From Pseudomonadota bacterium (GTDB lineage: Bacteria > Pseudomonadota > Gammaproteobacteria > Acidiferrobacterales > Acidiferrobacteraceae): a DNA stretch of 64,000 bases. The notes beneath the pieces were generated by a model. That model was not told the origin of the DNA, did no database searches, and saw nothing but the letters and a program-made list of their open reading frames with translations. A program made the position numbers and the translations under genes. The first letter of the stretch is position 1, and the number at the start of each line of letters is the position of its first letter. Shown here piece by piece: positions 52,171 to 61,721 of the stretch. The stretch lies in NCBI GenBank assembly GCA_021784755.1, contig JAJYHM010000042.1:1-64000 (forward strand), given 5' to 3'.

Positions 52171-52886
52171 TACGGCAAATCGTTCTGGATACCGAAACCA
52201 CGGGCCTCGAGCCCGCGGAGGGGCACCGCATTATCGAGGTGGGCGCCATCGAGCTCATCGATCGGCGGGTCACGGGGCGGCGGTTCCACCAGTACCTGAA
52301 TCCTGATCGGGAGATCGATGCGGCGGCGGTTGAGATCCACGGCATCACCAACGCGATGCTGGCCGACAAGCCGCGCTTTGCGGATATCGCCGCAGAATTC
52401 GTCACCTTTGTCGAGGGCGCTGAACTCCTGATCCATAACGCCCCGTTCGATGTCGGCTTTCTGAACGCCGAGTTCGCCCGCGCCGCGGCGCAGGGCTGCG
52501 CGCTACCGGTTACCCAGATCGGGCAGTGCTGTACGATCCAGGACACCCTGAAGCTCGCGCGTACCCTCCATCCGGGCCAGAAAAACAACCTTGACGCCCT
52601 CTGTCGTCGCTACAGCATCGACAATAGTCAGCGCGTGGTCCACGGCGCGCTCTTGGATGCCGAGATCCTGGCCGATGTCTATCTGGCCATGACCGGTGGG
52701 CAGACGCCCTTGTTTCTCGAGGAGACCGCCAAGGTCGAGTCGGTAGCGGGTGAGGGTTTTAGCTTCGAGGGGGGTGAAGCGCTTGTGATCAAACCATCGT
52801 CGGAGGAACTTGCCGCCCACGAGGCCTACCTCGAAATGCTCGACAAAAAAAGTGGTGGCCGCAGCCTCTGGAAGTTGCTCGGCTAA
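52167..52886 (+). CDS. dnaQ: DNA polymerase III epsilon subunit (proofreading exonuclease)
   Basis: A 239-residue DEDDh-type 3'-5' exonuclease. Exo [11 protein letters not shown] (D9, E11), Exo II around [15 protein letters not shown], Exo [20 protein letters not shown]. The C-terminal tail ([14 protein letters not shown] onward) corresponds to the part that binds the polymerase alpha subunit. It is translationally coupled to rnhA, the common gammaproteobacterial pair. Confidence 0.97.
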   Translation: MIRQIVLDTETTGLEPAEGHRIIEVGAIELIDRRVTGRRFHQYLNPDREIDAAAVEIHGITNAMLADKPRFADIAAEFVTFVEGAELLIHNAPFDVGFLNAEFARAAAQGCALPVTQIGQCCTIQDTLKLARTLHPGQKNNLDALCRRYSIDNSQRVVHGALLDAEILADVYLAMTGGQTPLFLEETAKVESVAGEGFSFEGGEALVIKPSSEELAAHEAYLEMLDKKSGGRSLWKLLG

Positions 52887-52901
52887 GGCCCGCGCCCGCC
52901 G

Positions 52902-54194
52902 TCAGGGCTTTGCGGCGGCCACTCGGCCGTATCCTGAGAGCGCGAAGGCGCAGGCGCCGATCACAAGGAGTGCCGCGAGCGTGAGGAAGGCCAAGCGGTA
53001 GCCGCCTGCGCCTATGAGCGCGCCGGTCACGACCGGCCCGGTTGCCTGCCCGATATCCATGATCGAGCGCAGTACGCCCATGTTGGCCCCAAAGCCTCCC
53101 GAGCGTGCGCGGTCGGCCACGAGCGCCCCGGTCGCCGCAGTGGTCGCCGCGAATCCGAGACCGAACAGCGCATTGATCAGCAAGAGTGCCCAGACGCGGG
53201 CGGTAAACGGTAGAGCTGCGATGGCCAGCGTCCCGATCAAGAGGCCCGCGAGGATGACCGGACGACGCCCGAACCGATCGGATAAGGCGCCCAGTCGTGG
53301 TTTGAAGAGCACGACGATGCCCAATTGGATCCCAAGCAGCAGGCCTATGGTCCAAGGGGGCAGGTGGTGGTGAGCGGCGTAGACGGCCAGAAAGGCCTCG
53401 ACCGACCCGAACACCAAGTATTGCAGGGCCTCTACCAGGCTTGTGACCATCACGACGCGATCGCGGAGTACGGCCAACGTGGGGCTCGTCCCGGAGGCAG
53501 GGCGCTCGCGTGCCGTCGTCGGTGCGTGGAAGGCACTCGCGCGCAGCCCAAAGCTCAACGCCAGCACCCCGGCCACCGCGCACCCCAGAAAGACGCCCGG
53601 AAAGTTCGCCTCGGAGATCAAGACGCCGCCCAGGAAGGGCGCAATGGAGCGCCCCACCGTGCTTACCGAGCTGTAAACGCCGAGCGCGTGGCCGCGATTC
53701 TGGGGGTAGCGGGCGGCGATCTCGGCGCCGACGACGGTGCCGAAGATTGCTGTGGCAAAGCCGTGGTAGAAGCGCACGATGGCGAGTTCCCCTATGGTTT
53801 GCACAAGCAGATACAGGAACGGGGCGGTGGCGAACACGAAGAGTGCCGCAACCAGAAGCGGCCGGGCGCCCAAGCGGTCACGCAAGAGGCCCGCCGGCAG
53901 GCTTATGAGGATGCCGGGTACGGTCGAGGCCATGACCGCCCAACCTATGAGCTGCGGGGACGCCCCGAGCGATCGTGCAAAGAGCGGCAAGGCTGGGGTC
54001 TTGGCCATAGTCGAACTCAAAAGCGCGAGCGCGCCGGTGAGCGCGATGGCGGTCAGAAACGAGAGTTTGCGCACGAGCGGCTTTAAGGTGTTGCCGAAGG
54101 CATGATGGGAAGCCGAACCTCTTTGGGGCGAGTATGCGTTGGAGGATAGCGCGAAACGCGCTTCCAGGGGAACCCGGGCAGGTTCAATGATCAC
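52902..54194 (-). CDS. Major facilitator superfamily transporter
   Basis: Up to 430 residues with twelve predicted helices. Conserved MFS loop 2-3 motif GLLRDRLGARPLLV after about residue 103 and the second-half copy GALSDRFGRRPVIL near 285. The first 40 residues (MIIEPARVPLEARFALSSN) look non-membrane. The first helix begins with LSFLTAIALTGALALL, so the true start may be a GTG near 54074. The general drug/sugar-proton antiporter-like shape gives no substrate. It is convergent with dnaQ with a 15-base gap. Confidence 0.8.
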   Translation of the reverse strand: MIIEPARVPLEARFALSSNAYSPQRGSASHHAFGNTLKPLVRKLSFLTAIALTGALALLSSTMAKTPALPLFARSLGASPQLIGWAVMASTVPGILISLPAGLLRDRLGARPLLVAALFVFATAPFLYLLVQTIGELAIVRFYHGFATAIFGTVVGAEIAARYPQNRGHALGVYSSVSTVGRSIAPFLGGVLISEANFPGVFLGCAVAGVLALSFGLRASAFHAPTTARERPASGTSPTLAVLRDRVVMVTSLVEALQYLVFGSVEAFLAVYAAHHHLPPWTIGLLLGIQLGIVVLFKPRLGALSDRFGRRPVILAGLLIGTLAIAALPFTARVWALLLINALFGLGFAATTAATGALVADRARSGGFGANMGVLRSIMDIGQATGPVVTGALIGAGGYRLAFLTLAALLVIGACAFALSGYGRVAAAKP

Positions 54195-54414
54195 GTCTCG
54201 CAGCTCCCGCTGGCGAAGCGATTACTCACCGCCGTCGACTCGGTGTGGAGCCCTAAGGGCGGCCGCAATCGAGGTATAAGGCGCGTCCGATTCCGGGGAT
54301 GGCTGGGCCTGCGCCATAATGATATGAGCGGCGTCGGAGGCTTGGCGGCCGCGGCCCGCCAGGGTGCTCGCCATCGCGGGCTCTGCCATCGGGTCGCTCT
54401 ATTGAGGATGTCTC

Positions 54415-55398
54415 ATGTCTATTGACTGGAGTCGCAAAGATGCCCGGACCACAGCCGATACGGGAGGGGTCGGGGGCGGCGCGCGAGCGCTTCGGAGGTA
54501 TGGGATTGTCATCCCGTCGGGTGCGTCCTTTGGGTCCGTGACGCTGCCGGACGGCCGCCTGCTCGCTTATGCGGATTACGGCCCACCTTCCGGGACACCG
54601 ATCCTCTATTGTCACGGCTTCCCGAGCTGCTCGCTCGAGGCGGGCCTCCTTGCCCCCGTGTTGGCCGCCGAGGGCGCGCGCATCATCGCCCCGGACCGGC
54701 CGGGCTACGGACGGTCGAGTCCCCTCAAGGGGCGCACCTTGAGAAGTTTTGCTGATGATGTCGCGGTGCTGCTCGATACGCTCGGGCTCGGTTCCGTCGC
54801 GGTCGTTGGGGTGTCGGGTGGTGGACCTTACGCCCTGTCTTTGCTTGCGCACATGCCGCAGCGTGTCACGCGCAGCGCCTTGGTAGGCGCCCTTGGACCC
54901 CCGGAGGCGCTCAGGGCGTGCCGCGACGACCTGTTTCCGCTCGTGCGCGGGGCCTTGCATCTCGCCGATCTTGGACCGGTCTTGGCCCCTCTGGTAGCAT
55001 GGCCCGTGACGCGCTTCCTGCGTTTGCGGGGTCGTTTGAGGTTGGGCGCCCGTCTTGCCTCGGCCGCGGATTGCGAGGTGCTGGCCGATCCCGCCGTGCT
55101 CGATGTTCTGGTAGCCGCACAGTACGAAGGCATGCGTCGCGGCGCGCAAGCGGCAGTGCAGGATCTCCTGTTGTATGTGCGGCCTTGGGACTTCTCCCTG
55201 GCCGAGATCTCATCGGAGTGCGCGCTCTGGCAGGGTGCAGCCGATCGCATCGTGCCGGCGCGTATGGCGCTCGAGATCGCCGCGCTGCTCCCGAGGGCCC
55301 GTCCACATCTGATCGAGGGCGAAGGACACTACTCCCTGCCTATTCGGTATCGGACCACTATCATCCGCGATGTCATAGGGCAGGGAGACCGTTCTTGA
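54415..55398 (+). CDS. Alpha/beta hydrolase
   Basis: A 327-residue hydrolase from ATG 54415 (gaggatg site). A roughly 45-residue N-terminal extension precedes the fold. Oxyanion region YCHGFPSCSLEAGLL, nucleophile elbow GVSGGGPYALSLLA (serine at about residue 143), acid in WQGAADRIVP and histidine in GEGHYSLPI complete a Ser-Asp-His triad. The substrate is unknown. Its last 26 bases overlap the end of the convergent GGDEF gene. Confidence 0.85.
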   Translation: MSIDWSRKDARTTADTGGVGGGARALRRYGIVIPSGASFGSVTLPDGRLLAYADYGPPSGTPILYCHGFPSCSLEAGLLAPVLAAEGARIIAPDRPGYGRSSPLKGRTLRSFADDVAVLLDTLGLGSVAVVGVSGGGPYALSLLAHMPQRVTRSALVGALGPPEALRACRDDLFPLVRGALHLADLGPVLAPLVAWPVTRFLRLRGRLRLGARLASAADCEVLADPAVLDVLVAAQYEGMRRGAQAAVQDLLLYVRPWDFSLAEISSECALWQGAADRIVPARMALEIAALLPRARPHLIEGEGHYSLPIRYRTTIIRDVIGQGDRS

Positions 55399-57151
55399 GC
55401 CAAAGCGCGAGCGCCGGGGCGTCGAGTTCGGGCGCGAAGGCAAGCCCCTGACCGTAGTCCCAGCCGATGGCATCGACCACCGTGCGGGCGGGAAGGGTAT
55501 CGATGCCGTCGACGTACACCGCGAGCCCCAGAGCGGTCATGCCTGCGCTGAGGGCACGCAGGAGGCGTGAGCCGCGCGCGTCGGCGACGGGATCGCACTT
55601 GACGCCATAGAGAGGCGTGGCGGCGATATGGGCCAGATCCGCGCGCTTGTACGCTTGGTATTGATCGACGATGAGACGCAGACCGCGCTCCTCCAGGGCC
55701 AAGGCAAGCCGCGCGCCGGCCTGGGGATGGGACGCGAGTACGTCATCTGGAACTTCCACGACGATGGTGCCGCTTTCGGCCCCGTAGATCTCGTTGCGCC
55801 AATCCGAGAGCCGGGTGGGCAGCCGTCGGTCATACAGTTCGGCGGCGTGGATATTGATGTGCAGGGGCGCGGGTGGGCGGCCGTAGCTTAGGCAATCACG
55901 TCGGGTCGCCGCGAGCAGGCATTCGAGAAGGCCGGTTCGCGCGGACGCTTCGACAAGTTCAGACGCCGTCTCTTCGCATACCGTTGTGCCATCGGATCTT
56001 TGCCAGCGCAGGCGGACCTCGATCCCGGCGGGGCGACCCGCGCGATCGAGAATGGGTTGGTAGCGAGGTTCCCAGAGATTATGCGATATGGCCGTCTCGA
56101 TATCGCGGCGCAGTTGCGAGCGCTGGGCGAGCCGCGCGGTATTGGCGCGCTCGAAGCAGCGGTAGCGGTCGCCCCCGGCGCGCTTGGCCTCGTACATGGC
56201 CTGATCCGCGTGCTGCAGCAAGACATCGGGCGGCTGATCGTCGAAAGGGTAGATCGTGAGGCCCACGCTTATGGTGACACCAAGAGAGTGCCCTTCAAAC
56301 GGGATCGGCTGGCGGACGGCGAACAGCATGCGGTCGAGCATGCCCTCAATTTGCTCGAGATGCGTTATGTCTTCCATGAGGATCACGAACTCGTCGCCGC
56401 CGTATCGGCTCACGGTATCGGCCAGGCGAACAGAATTCGCCAGCCGCCCGGCCACGGTCGCGAGCAGATGGTCGCCTGCTTCATGCCCAAGTTCGTCGTT
56501 GATGCCTTTGAAGCTGTCCACATCGAGGAGCGCGATGACAAGCAAGTGGTTGTGCCGCCCGGCCCTGCGACAGCCATGGGCGAGGCGATCCATGAGGACG
56601 CTGCGATTGGGTAGCCCCGTGAGCGGATCGTACCTTGCATCGCGGGTAAGCGCCGCTTCGACGGCCGAGCGGTAGCTGGCATTACCCATGAAGGCCACCA
56701 AGGCCTCTACGAGGCGCAGTCTGCGTCGCGTCGGCGGCCGCCGCGGCCGATGCCGCCAGGCGAGCACCAGCGCACCTTCAACGCGCCCCGCCACACGCAT
56801 GGGTACGACGAGGTGCGAGGCGAGGTCTATGCCCGGTGCGGGGGTGACAAAGGCGCTCTCAGTCGCATATAGGGTTTGGCCAAGGATAAGGACCTGCCCG
56901 ACGGTGTCGGCGTTTGCAATCAGGATCTCCGGCGTGGGGGGCTGTTCGCCCGCGGGGTCTAGGGCGAAAAAGAACTCGTAACGCAACGGATTTCCGGGCC
57001 GCCGGATGAGACCGGCGTAATCTGCATTGACCGCAAGCCCCGCGGCGCGCGCCGCATTGCAGAAGAAGCGGTCGAATTCCAGCGTGTTTGCAAGTTCGTG
57101 GAAAAGCTGTTCCGGAAGAGGCGGCGATATAGGGTTCTTGTACGCGGCCAT
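55373..57151 (-). CDS. Cytoplasmic diguanylate cyclase: GAF-like-GGDEF-degenerate EAL
   Basis: A 592-residue protein with no membrane segment. A GAF-like sensor (about 15-160: LVVPMRVAGRVEGALVLAW), GGDEF (about 165-335) with active motif GGDEF at 251-255 and I-site R242-L-A-D245 five residues before it, then a C-terminal EAL-like domain (about 355-592). In the latter EAL is EVR (378-380), DDFG is VDQY (495-498, first Asp lost), and AEGVE is VDGID (both glutamates Asp). It is thus predicted to make c-di-GMP but not hydrolyse it. The ORF end overlaps the convergent hydrolase by 26 bases. Confidence 0.87.
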   Translation of the reverse strand: MAAYKNPISPPLPEQLFHELANTLEFDRFFCNAARAAGLAVNADYAGLIRRPGNPLRYEFFFALDPAGEQPPTPEILIANADTVGQVLILGQTLYATESAFVTPAPGIDLASHLVVPMRVAGRVEGALVLAWRHRPRRPPTRRRLRLVEALVAFMGNASYRSAVEAALTRDARYDPLTGLPNRSVLMDRLAHGCRRAGRHNHLLVIALLDVDSFKGINDELGHEAGDHLLATVAGRLANSVRLADTVSRYGGDEFVILMEDITHLEQIEGMLDRMLFAVRQPIPFEGHSLGVTISVGLTIYPFDDQPPDVLLQHADQAMYEAKRAGGDRYRCFERANTARLAQRSQLRRDIETAISHNLWEPRYQPILDRAGRPAGIEVRLRWQRSDGTTVCEETASELVEASARTGLLECLLAATRRDCLSYGRPPAPLHINIHAAELYDRRLPTRLSDWRNEIYGAESGTIVVEVPDDVLASHPQAGARLALALEERGLRLIVDQYQAYKRADLAHIAATPLYGVKCDPVADARGSRLLRALSAGMTALGLAVYVDGIDTLPARTVVDAIGWDYGQGLAFAPELDAPALALWLKNGLPAL

Positions 57152-57636
57152 GGACTCTCCTCGATAGCCCCCGATCGACGTCGGACAGAACTTGGCGACG
57201 CTGATCGCGGAAGGCGGACCGGTCCGGTCTCGCAGGGACGATCATAGACGCTCAGCCTTGGCTGATGGCACACGGGGGGCATGAGCGGGTTACGAGGGGC
57301 GATGTACGGGCGCAGTCGTGGGCGACGGTCGCACGCTAGTATCCCACAGAGGCAAGAATGCCACCCGAGCGCGGGAAATGCCCTTTCATTCCGTGGGGCC
57401 AGAGTCGAGGGGGTCGCCTGTGACGGAACAGTGGGTGCGCGCGGTGGCCCGGGTCTGCGGGGTCTTCATGGAGGGTGGCCGGGCGGGTGCTCATCGCCAT
57501 CGCAGCATTCTATAAGCGACAAAGCCATCGCGCGACGTGCCGTGCAGGATGTGCAGCGTGCCTTAAGGGGCGGATATCGGGGCGTCGTGCGCTGCCATGG
57601 GGTCGCACGACACGGCGGTCGTGGGACCGGGGGTCG
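57152..57636. other. Intergenic region between the GGDEF gene and ybiB
   Basis: 485 bases on the path between the ybiB stop (minus strand) and the start of the GGDEF gene. Competing frames are compositionally random. It contains a 10-bp palindrome ggaccggtcc at 57216-57225 and no recognised RNA. The GGDEF gene promoter must be here. Confidence 0.45.
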
Positions 57637-58707
57637 TCACGATCGCCGTCCGACATGTTTCGGTGACGAATCGAGCGTGGCCCACGCTTGTGCCAAGTTG
57701 GGCGCAGCCCCACTCATGACGAGCAGGCAGGCCGCTTGGTCACGAATAGGGTCAGGGATGGGCCGGTGGCCGGTCAGCGTCTCTTCGATGAAAAGACAGG
57801 TTGCGGCCGCGCCCCGGTCGGTCGGCAATTCGGTTATGTGAGTTAAAGGCGCGCGATCCTCACTGAACCACTCGCGTTCAGAGCCGGCGTTGATACCGAT
57901 CAGGGCTGGACGGCGCCGGGCGTGGGCTACGGGCTCCCCTTCGGTGCCGCGTAGCACGAGGGCCGTGGATCCGGCGGCGACGAAAAATGCGCGCATGCGC
58001 TCGAGATAGGGTGGATGGGTCACGGCCGCGCACTGCACGACGGGGGTTTTGAATGGATTGAAAAGCTTGATCACCGTGTGCGCGCTCGAGCGCACGCCGA
58101 GCGTGCGGCGTAGCGACAGAATGGAGGCGAGCCGCGGATGGAGTATGTCCAGAGGCACATAGGCCAGATGGTGACGCCGGAGTTGATCGTGCAGGGCGTG
58201 GCGCGTGGCTACCGGAGGAAACCCCAGGTGGGCGAGGATCTCGCCGGTCGTCGTGCGCGCGCTCGGATCGTGTTGCGGCAAGGCGAGCGCCGTTTCCTCG
58301 GCGGGGCCGCCGTAGGAACCATGAATGAGCACGGGCACGCCCTCGCGGGCGAGCAGCAAGGCCAGCAAGGGTAGGAGGTTTGCATGTCGTCGCGCCCCAT
58401 TGTAGGAGGGGAGGACAACGGGCTTGGGACCCGGCGGGGCCGTGATGGTCGCCAGGCACTCTTCGGTGGCGGCCACGAAACCGAGCAGCTCCGCTAGGGT
58501 CTCGCCCTTTAACCGAAAGGCGACCCAGAGCGCGCCTTGGGCGACCGAAGGAAGCTGGCCACTCAACCATTCGGCGAACAGGGCGTGGGCAGCCTCGCGA
58601 CTCAAGTCGGAGGAACCGTCCGCGCCGCGCGCCACTACACTCAATATCCCCGGTATGTCTTGGGCCGGGATCATGGTTGTCATCTCCAGGGATCGGTCGA
58701 GGCTCAT
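57637..58707 (-). CDS. ybiB: TrpD2/YbiB-type DNA-binding protein of the anthranilate phosphoribosyltransferase fold
   Basis: About 356 residues from the ATG at 58707, whose ATGA overlaps the nirD stop. An internal ATG at 58674 with a ggag site would give 345. It has the nucleoside phosphorylase/TrpD fold: a helical N-terminal domain (REAAHALFAEWLSGQLPSVA) and the TrpD2 signature SYNGARRHANLLPLLALLL with HGSYGG. Motifs for phosphoribosyl transfer typical of true TrpD are not evident. E. coli YbiB binds single-stranded nucleic acid. A gene of this type is often linked to nitrite reductase in other bacteria. Its role here is unknown. Confidence 0.83.
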   Translation of the reverse strand: MSLDRSLEMTTMIPAQDIPGILSVVARGADGSSDLSREAAHALFAEWLSGQLPSVAQGALWVAFRLKGETLAELLGFVAATEECLATITAPPGPKPVVLPSYNGARRHANLLPLLALLLAREGVPVLIHGSYGGPAEETALALPQHDPSARTTTGEILAHLGFPPVATRHALHDQLRRHHLAYVPLDILHPRLASILSLRRTLGVRSSAHTVIKLFNPFKTPVVQCAAVTHPPYLERMRAFFVAAGSTALVLRGTEGEPVAHARRRPALIGINAGSEREWFSEDRAPLTHITELPTDRGAAATCLFIEETLTGHRPIPDPIRDQAACLLVMSGAAPNLAQAWATLDSSPKHVGRRS

Positions 58708-59036
58708 CGCGGCAAGCGCAGGAGTATACGGTCCCCCTCGATGCGTACATCCCAGGTTCGGACCAAGCCGCAGTCGGGGTCGCGCACCTGTCCAGAGGAG
58801 AGATCGATGCGCCAGCCGTGCAAGGGGCAATGAACGGTGTATCCGGTCACCGTGCCCTCGGCCAGTGGACCCCCTTTGTGGGGGCAGCGGTTGTCGAGGG
58901 CGAATACCTCCCCGTCCTCATTGCGCAGAAGGGCGATCTCGCCTGTTGCGGTCACGAGGACCCGGCCCCCGAGGGGCGGTATATCGGCGAGCCCTGCGAC
59001 GTCCCGCCAAATCATGTCATCCGTCGCTGTCCTCAT
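58704..59036 (-). CDS. nirD: Nitrite reductase (NADH) small subunit, Rieske type
   Basis: A 110-residue ferredoxin-like protein carrying a Rieske motif: CPHKGG (C-x-H) and CPLHGW (C-x2-H), the four ligands of a [2Fe-2S] cluster. It joins NirB in the cytoplasmic NADH nitrite reductase that produces ammonium. Its ATG at 59036 overlaps the nirB stop as ATGA, and its stop overlaps ybiB the same way. Confidence 0.94.
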   Translation of the reverse strand: MRTATDDMIWRDVAGLADIPPLGGRVLVTATGEIALLRNEDGEVFALDNRCPHKGGPLAEGTVTGYTVHCPLHGWRIDLSSGQVRDPDCGLVRTWDVRIEGDRILLRLPR

Positions 59037-61477
59037 GGGAGGGCCTCTGTCGCACGCAGGGGTTCGGCATGGATGGTGATGGTGCCTGCCAGGGCCGCGG
59101 CCCACGGGTCGCGCTCCTGGCTGATCGCGGTCCTCAGTTCCTCGGCGAGTTGCTTGCGGGTCTCGGGTTTGGCGATGATCCGGTCCTTCACATGATCCAG
59201 GCCGACCCGCTCGATCCATGGCGCGGTGCGCTCGAGATAGTAGGCTTCTTTTCGGTAGAGTTGCATGAATGCTTCGGCGATCTCGACGACCTCGTCCTCA
59301 GTTTTGACTTTGGCCAGCAGGTCGCCGCCGCGCAACTTCATTCCCCCATTTCCGCCGACATAGATCTCCCAGCCGGAGTCCACGCCTATGACGCCGAAGT
59401 CTTTAATCGTGCTTTCGGCGCAATTGCGCGGGCAGCCCGAGGCCGCGAGTTTCACCTTGTGCGGCGACCACATACGCTCCAGGCGCTTTTCGAGGGTGAT
59501 GGCCAGATGTGTGCTGTCTTGCGTCCCAAAGCGGCAGAATTCGGTGCCCACGCACGACTTGCAGGTCCGCAAGGCCTTGCCGTAGGCGTGCCCGGATGGC
59601 ATCCCGAGGTCGGCCCAAATCGCCGGGAGGTCGCTTTTATTGACTCCGAGCAGGTCGATACGCTGTCCGCCAGTGAGCTTGACCATGGGGACGTCATAGC
59701 GTTCGGCCACTTCCGCGATGCGCTTGAGCTCGGCGGGTGTGGTCACGCCGCCGTACATGCGCGGTATGACCGAGTAGGTGCCATCCTTCTGGATGTTGGC
59801 ATGCACCCGTTCGTTGACGAAGCGCGCCTGGGGATCGTCCGAGGCCTCTATGGGCCAGGCGGCGCGCACGTAGTAATTTACAGCTGGCCGGCAAGTGGGG
59901 CATCCACCCTGGGCCTTCCACTCAAGAACTCGGAAGACCTCGCGCGCCGACAAGAGCTTGCGTGTGACGATGGCGTCGCGGACCTCGTCATGAGTGAGAT
60001 CGGTGCAGGTGCACAGGGCCCGTTTTTGCGGCGGCGTTTCATAAAGCCCCCCGAGGACGCTGGAGAGTATCTGTTCCACGAGTCCGCTACACGAGCCGCA
60101 GGAGCCACTCGCCTTGGTGCAGCGACGAACGTCGTCTACGGTGAAGAGTCCCTGGGCTCGGATCGCGTGCACGATCGTCCCTTTGCTTACGCCGTTACAG
60201 CCGCACACTTCCGCCGTATCCGGCATTTGTGCGATAGCGCGTTCGCCGCCGTGACGCGCATCGCCGGCGGGTTCGCCGAATAAAAGGTGGTCGCGCAGGT
60301 CGGTGATGTCGTTACCATTGCGCAGCAGCTGAAAGAGCCAGGGGCCGAGCGAAGTGTCGCCGTACAGGAGCATACCCGCGAGTTTGTGGTCGCGGATTAC
60401 CGCTTTCTTGTAGACACCGGCCGCGGGGTCGAGGAGGGAGACCTCTTCGCAGCCCGTGCCGCCCGCGAAATCCCCCGCCGAGAATAGGTCGATCCCGGTG
60501 ACCTTGAGTTTGGTGCTCGTGATCGAACCCGTGTAGCGCAGCCTTCCGTAGCATGCTAGGTGATTGGCCGCCACCTTGGCTTGCTCGAAAAGTGGCGCCA
60601 CGAGTCCATAGGTCGCGCCGCGATGCTGGACGCATTCCCCCGCTGCGTAGATGCGCGGGTCATAGGTCTGGAGCGTGTCGTCGACGATGATGCCGCGATC
60701 GCAATGGAGCCCGGCCTCGCGGGCCAGGGCCGTGCGCGGCCTGATGCCGACCGCGAAAACCACGAGATCGGCTTCGAGGAGGCGCCCGTCTTTCAGGCGT
60801 ATGGCCTCGACGCGCTCGCCGCCGAGTATCGCCTCAGTCTCCGACGATAGACAAAAGCACAATCCGCGCTCGATGAGGCTTCGCGCCAGGAGGTCGCCCC
60901 CGACCCGGTCCATCTGGCGCTCGAGCAGCCAGGGATGGCGATGGACGACGGTCACCTGCACCCCTTGGGAGAGGAGGCCGTAGGCCGCCTCGAGGCCCAA
61001 GAGACCACCGCCTATGATGACGGCCCGGGCGCCTGCTGGCAGGGCCCGCATGATGTTGACATCCTCGATCGTGCGATAGCTCATGACGCCGGGTAGTCGC
61101 GCCCCTTCGATGTCGGGGACGAAGGGGTGCGAGCCCATGGCGAGGAGCAGCCGGTCGTAGGGGGCGACGGTGCCGTTCGCCGCGATTACCTGACGGCGGA
61201 CCCGATCGATGGTCGTGACAGGGGCGGTCGTATGCAAGGAGATGCCGTGTTGCTCATACCATGCCCGGCCGTTCAGGATGGTGTCCTCGAAGGTCATCTC
61301 GCCGGCGAGCACCGGGGACAGCAGGATGCGATTGTAGTTGGGGTGGGGCTCGTCCCCGAACACGGTGATGTCATAATGGTCGGGGGCCATTTTCAGGAGT
61401 TCCTCGATGGTGCGCATACCGGCCATGCCATTGCCGATCACCACCAGCCGGGGTTTCACTGAAACCGTATTGTTCAT
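59033..61477 (-). CDS. nirB: Nitrite reductase (NADH) large subunit
   Basis: An 814-residue sirohaem flavoprotein reducing nitrite to ammonium with NADH. FAD/NAD domains: VVIGNGMAGMRTIEEL (residue 11 on) and AVIIGGGLLGLEAAYGL. BFD-type [2Fe-2S] motifs CGCNGVSKGTI and CTKASGSCGSC, and CPTCRPAVNYY. The sulfite/nitrite reductase half-domain contains GGQRIDLLGV and the [4Fe-4S]/sirohaem ligands CKSCVGTEFC and SGCPRNC. A perfect palindrome acctcgcgaggt (61485-61496) sits over the Shine-Dalgarno region just before the ATG. No nitrate reductase or transporter is in the window. Confidence 0.96.
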   Translation of the reverse strand: MNNTVSVKPRLVVIGNGMAGMRTIEELLKMAPDHYDITVFGDEPHPNYNRILLSPVLAGEMTFEDTILNGRAWYEQHGISLHTTAPVTTIDRVRRQVIAANGTVAPYDRLLLAMGSHPFVPDIEGARLPGVMSYRTIEDVNIMRALPAGARAVIIGGGLLGLEAAYGLLSQGVQVTVVHRHPWLLERQMDRVGGDLLARSLIERGLCFCLSSETEAILGGERVEAIRLKDGRLLEADLVVFAVGIRPRTALAREAGLHCDRGIIVDDTLQTYDPRIYAAGECVQHRGATYGLVAPLFEQAKVAANHLACYGRLRYTGSITSTKLKVTGIDLFSAGDFAGGTGCEEVSLLDPAAGVYKKAVIRDHKLAGMLLYGDTSLGPWLFQLLRNGNDITDLRDHLLFGEPAGDARHGGERAIAQMPDTAEVCGCNGVSKGTIVHAIRAQGLFTVDDVRRCTKASGSCGSCSGLVEQILSSVLGGLYETPPQKRALCTCTDLTHDEVRDAIVTRKLLSAREVFRVLEWKAQGGCPTCRPAVNYYVRAAWPIEASDDPQARFVNERVHANIQKDGTYSVIPRMYGGVTTPAELKRIAEVAERYDVPMVKLTGGQRIDLLGVNKSDLPAIWADLGMPSGHAYGKALRTCKSCVGTEFCRFGTQDSTHLAITLEKRLERMWSPHKVKLAASGCPRNCAESTIKDFGVIGVDSGWEIYVGGNGGMKLRGGDLLAKVKTEDEVVEIAEAFMQLYRKEAYYLERTAPWIERVGLDHVKDRIIAKPETRKQLAEELRTAISQERDPWAAALAGTITIHAEPLRATEALP

Positions 61478-61721
61478 CCCCTACACCTCGCGAGGTTCGA
61501 TAAGTACGGCCGCCGGGACGGCGATCGCGTCCAGTCGACCCATGAGCAACCATCATGCCAGGCACCTTAGGCGCAGAAATGGGGCATTCCGGGGATCCGC
61601 CCTGCACCAAGCTTGTGTGACGGCCAAAAAAACGCACCACGGCGGGCCTCTTTGCGCGCGGCCTTGACCTGGGCGCGATGCGACCCCATATAAGGGCCCA
61701 ACTGGAGAGGTCGGGGGTGCG

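Noticed and set aside
57281-57841. 186-residue frame on the plus strand
   Set aside because: Arg/Gly-rich, overlaps ybiB antisense and has no similarity; typical GC-rich noise.
58424-60283. 619-residue frame antisense to ybiB-nirD-nirB
   Set aside because: Lies opposite three genes with clear families; the long frame is a by-product of their codon bias.
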